Source of the DNA: Actinostola sp. cb2023
Lineage: Eukaryota > Cnidaria > Anthozoa > Actiniaria > Actinostolidae
Direction of reading: 5' to 3'
Assembly: GCA_033675265.1 (NCBI GenBank)
Contig: JAUJYZ010001008.1
Location: 524,501-588,500 of the forward strand
DNA length: 64,000 nt
The notes beneath the pieces are model-generated. The model saw nothing but the letters and a program-made list of their open reading frames with translations. It was not told where the DNA came from and did no database searches. Position numbers and translations under genes: made by a program. This document shows positions 63,001 to 64,000 of this stretch, in pieces. How positions within the stretch are numbered: the first letter of the stretch is position 1; every line of letters begins with the position of its first letter.

Positions 63001-63560
63001 CTATAGCAGGTAACAGCTTCACACTTGCAAATTTGCATTTTCAAAACTCTGTGTTCTAAAACTTCTACGAGGTAAAGTGATTTCCAAAGTTTTACGAGTG
63101 TTTATTTATGTTATAAAATTCATTGTAACCTGTTTTCAAATGTGGTGTAAATAAACTTATCCTGTCTTATGCGCGCAAAGGATTGTGGTTATGAGTACAG
63201 GTCTGACATCTTTGTTCTGTAGCGATGAGGATTGTGGGAAGGTTCTATGATTTCTCCATTCTGACCCAGTTTTACCTCTGATAGGTGCTCCTACCATCTT
63301 AAAGGACGTCAGACATATAATCACCGGTATATCTGGGCATGACATCGAGATTGCCTGCTCCGCCCAGGGCACCCCCACACCGGTGATCACGTGGGCTAGG
63401 GAGGGATATCCAATCAGCACGCAGGATCCCAAGTACAAGGTCAAATCTTCAGGGTCTTTGGTGATAAAGACGTTGAGTGAACTAGATACTGGTGTTTATA
63501 CCTGCACTGCTGTGAACACCGCTGGTGCTGATAGTCACACATTTGCCGTGTTTATACAAG
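47557..63560 (+). CDS. HMCN: Hemicentin-type extracellular matrix protein, 5' portion
   Basis: Large secreted matrix protein of basement membranes and cell-tissue linkage. Exons seen: 47557-47794, 52732-52961, 53203-53727, 57634-57891, 58556-58822, 59019-59294, 60047-60316, 60900-61169, 61549-61818, 62557-62835 and 63285-63560. The ATG at 47557 opens a signal peptide ([19 protein letters not shown]); an in-frame ATG at 47434 would put a hydrophilic stretch before it. The VWA domain has the DTTGSM metal-site motif, [16 protein letters not shown] and [13 protein letters not shown] linker follows ([27 protein letters not shown]). Seven I-set Ig domains come next, one per exon, each phase 1-1, each with two Cys, Trp (mostly W-Y-K) and DxGxYxC. 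The gene continues beyond the window. Exon 53203-53727 has a one-base frameshift, so as written the product stops after about residue 210. Confidence 0.93.
48000..49660. other. Hemicentin intron 1, unique-looking part
   Basis: No exon, RNA gene or transposon that I can support. The sequence is ordinary intronic DNA with short CT-rich patches near 49210-49275. Confidence 0.5.
49670..50362. repeat. TTG/CTG trinucleotide repeat, about 690 bp
   Basis: Mixed (TGT)n and (TGC)n triplets (GCTGCTGTTGTTGTTGCTGC) with a longer-period block containing CTGTTGTCTGTGTTGTTGGT that recurs four times. It keeps frames open (poly-Cys, poly-Leu, poly-Asn/Ser) that I do not regard as genes. Confidence 0.95.
50864..52614. 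repeat. ATTC/ATCC tetranucleotide repeat, about 1.75 kb
   Basis: Irregular CATC and CATT tetranucleotides throughout, with occasional 3-bp units. The 611-codon frame through it (SIHPFIH repeats) is an artefact. The tract is followed by (TCTA)n at 52690-52710, only 22 bp before the acceptor of exon 52732-52961. Confidence 0.97.
53094..53144. repeat. 10-bp tandem GGAATGCCAG
   Basis: Four to five copies of GGAATGCCAG in the 241-bp second hemicentin intron. Confidence 0.9.
53368..53371 (+). other. HMCN: Single-base frameshift in hemicentin exon 3
   Basis: Up to AAACACAAAG the exon reads ...[12 protein letters not shown] in the frame set by its acceptor, then meets TGA. From the next base, in another frame, the hemicentin sequence resumes ([11 protein letters not shown]). 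The exon is 525 nt; phase with the next exon needs one more base. No intron fits in the gap. Possible causes are an assembly or sequencing error, a null allele or a recent pseudogenising change; the intact downstream Ig domains favour error or polymorphism. Confidence 0.85.
54040..57633 (+). repeat. 96-bp tandem array carrying a splice acceptor, about 37 copies
   Basis: Each unit contains CTCTAATACTGCTCATTAAT (branch-point-like CTAAT), then ACACTATGTTATTTGTTCAG, an acceptor, then GATTCAGTAACTTCACTGTG and ATCAGAGTCCAC, which is the start of the real exon at 57634, then ACCCACCCCCCATACCACCA. The unit is 95-96 bp; variants are TTATTG/TTATTTG and TTCACTG/TTCGCTG. One copy near 54510 is truncated. 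It fills hemicentin intron 3. The real exon begins with the last copy and then diverges into coding sequence (CACGGTCTTCTCGACCC). Confidence 0.97.
57953..58229. mobile_element. CACAGGYAGCCCAACC element, copy 2
   Basis: CACAGGTAGCCCAACCGTTT is mirrored by GGTTGGGCTACCTGTG; inner TGATGGGTTTCC / GGAAACCCATCA match 40139-40412. Confidence 0.75.
58257..58520. repeat. 132-bp direct duplication
   Basis: CACGTAGACATGTACTAGTG through GGGCTACCTGTG occurs twice in tandem with almost no difference. It ends 35 bp before the acceptor of the first Ig exon (58556). It contains CACAGGGAGCCC and GGGCTACCTGTG pieces of the preceding element. Confidence 0.9.
59828..60025. repeat. AT-only repeat next to an Ig exon
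   Basis: Mixed AATAATT and ATTATT repeats reaching to about 25 bp before the acceptor of exon 60047-60316. 59295-59827 is intronic and has no feature I can support. Confidence 0.8.
60350..60460. repeat. CAT, GATTTT and TTTTAA short repeats
   Basis: Consecutive short tandem blocks: ATAATC, ATC, GATTTT (about 6) and AATTTT (about 8). Confidence 0.9.
61266..61507. mobile_element. MITE of the GAGTCGTTTTCGTATGAG family, copy 3
   Basis: TAGAGTCGTTTTCGTATGAT at the left is mirrored by AAAACGACTCT at the right. It contains GTTACCGCACCGTCACCGCA, two units of the sequence that forms the 37.0 kb minisatellite. A 23-bp fragment of the terminus also occurs at 61194-61216. It ends about 40 bp before an Ig exon acceptor. 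Confidence 0.77.
62279..62472. repeat. Perfect inverted repeat, 78-bp arms
   Basis: Arms 62279-62356 and 62395-62472 are exact reverse complements by eye, with a 38-bp loop that contains CACAGGGAGCCCAAGC. It lies in the intron before Ig exon 62557-62835. The loop links it to the CACAGG/AGCCC element family. Confidence 0.93.
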
Positions 63561-63610
63561 GTAACTCGAAACCAGTCCAGTAAGATCCAGTCATAGCTAC
63601 CATCTATAGG

Positions 63611-63797
<187 letters not shown>

Positions 63798-63816
63798 TAC
63801 ATTGTACAGGGGAAAA

Positions 63817-63995
63817 ATCTGGACAATCAACGAATTTGGAGATGTATATATGAGATATATAGGAGAAAATCGTCTTTCCTAATTTTTCGCCTGAGTAGAT
63901 GTTGCAGCTTCTCAGAATCTTTTCCAATGTCAATTTTTGAAGAAAGCCAAGGATTGTACGTAAAAAAGCTGGACAATCAACGAATTTGGAGATGG
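63817..63995. repeat. 26-bp direct repeat pair
   Basis: CTGGACAATCAACGAATTTGGAGATG occurs at about 63819 and 63970 (here given as one feature spanning both). Possibly an insertion duplication or the start of another tandem array beyond the edge. Confidence 0.7.
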
Positions 63996-64000
63996 TTCTA

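Overview
This is nuclear DNA of an animal. It has four spliced protein genes with GT/AG introns, a tRNA-derived SINE, a 5'-truncated LINE, many inverted-repeat DNA transposons, and an unusual amount of micro- and minisatellite DNA. The gene families (hemicentin, TTLL11, kynurenine aminotransferase, SLC9A) are metazoan. The SINE head and several transposon termini resemble repeats I remember from anthozoan cnidarians. I lean towards a cnidarian (coral or anemone type), with a sponge as the alternative, but the window alone does not settle the species.

Layout. (1) 1-19083, minus strand: most of an SLC9A-type Na+/H+ exchanger, 12 exons, with its C-terminal part beyond the left edge. Its introns hold a 1.5 kb 17-bp minisatellite, a 5.2 kb CACTA-like transposon with huge subterminal repeat arrays, a SINE, a LINE fragment and several foldback elements. 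(2) 19084-29925: intergenic, almost wholly nested inverted-repeat elements and palindromes. (3) 29926-37795, plus strand: a complete 14-exon kynurenine aminotransferase (424 aa) whose introns carry 1.6 kb of GGCT repeats, a 13-bp pyrimidine repeat and an 11-bp minisatellite. (4) 39285-44891, minus strand: a complete 5-exon TTLL11-type tubulin polyglutamylase (601 aa), convergent with the aminotransferase. (5) 47557 to the right edge, plus strand: the 5' part of a hemicentin gene, with signal peptide, VWA domain, hemicentin linker region and seven Ig domains on phase-1 exons. It is divergent from TTLL11.

The four genes are not an operon and have no shared pathway: ion transport, tryptophan/kynurenine and sulfur amino acid metabolism, cilium or axoneme tubulin modification, and extracellular matrix. 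TTLL11, a KYAT and a hemicentin also lie together on human 9q33-q34 (from memory), so the neighbourhood may be a remnant of an ancestral animal linkage group.

The most striking structure is in hemicentin intron 3. A 96-bp unit holding a branch-point-like motif, a 3' splice site and the first bases of the next exon is repeated about 37 times before the real exon. Each copy is a decoy splice acceptor that would end the protein just after the VWA region. Other notable points are a one-base frameshift in hemicentin exon 3, several 60-90 bp foldback elements with clean 9-10 bp target duplications, and repeated cases where a minisatellite seems to have grown out of a transposon terminus. Most long open frames in this window are artefacts of tandem repeats and are not annotated as genes.
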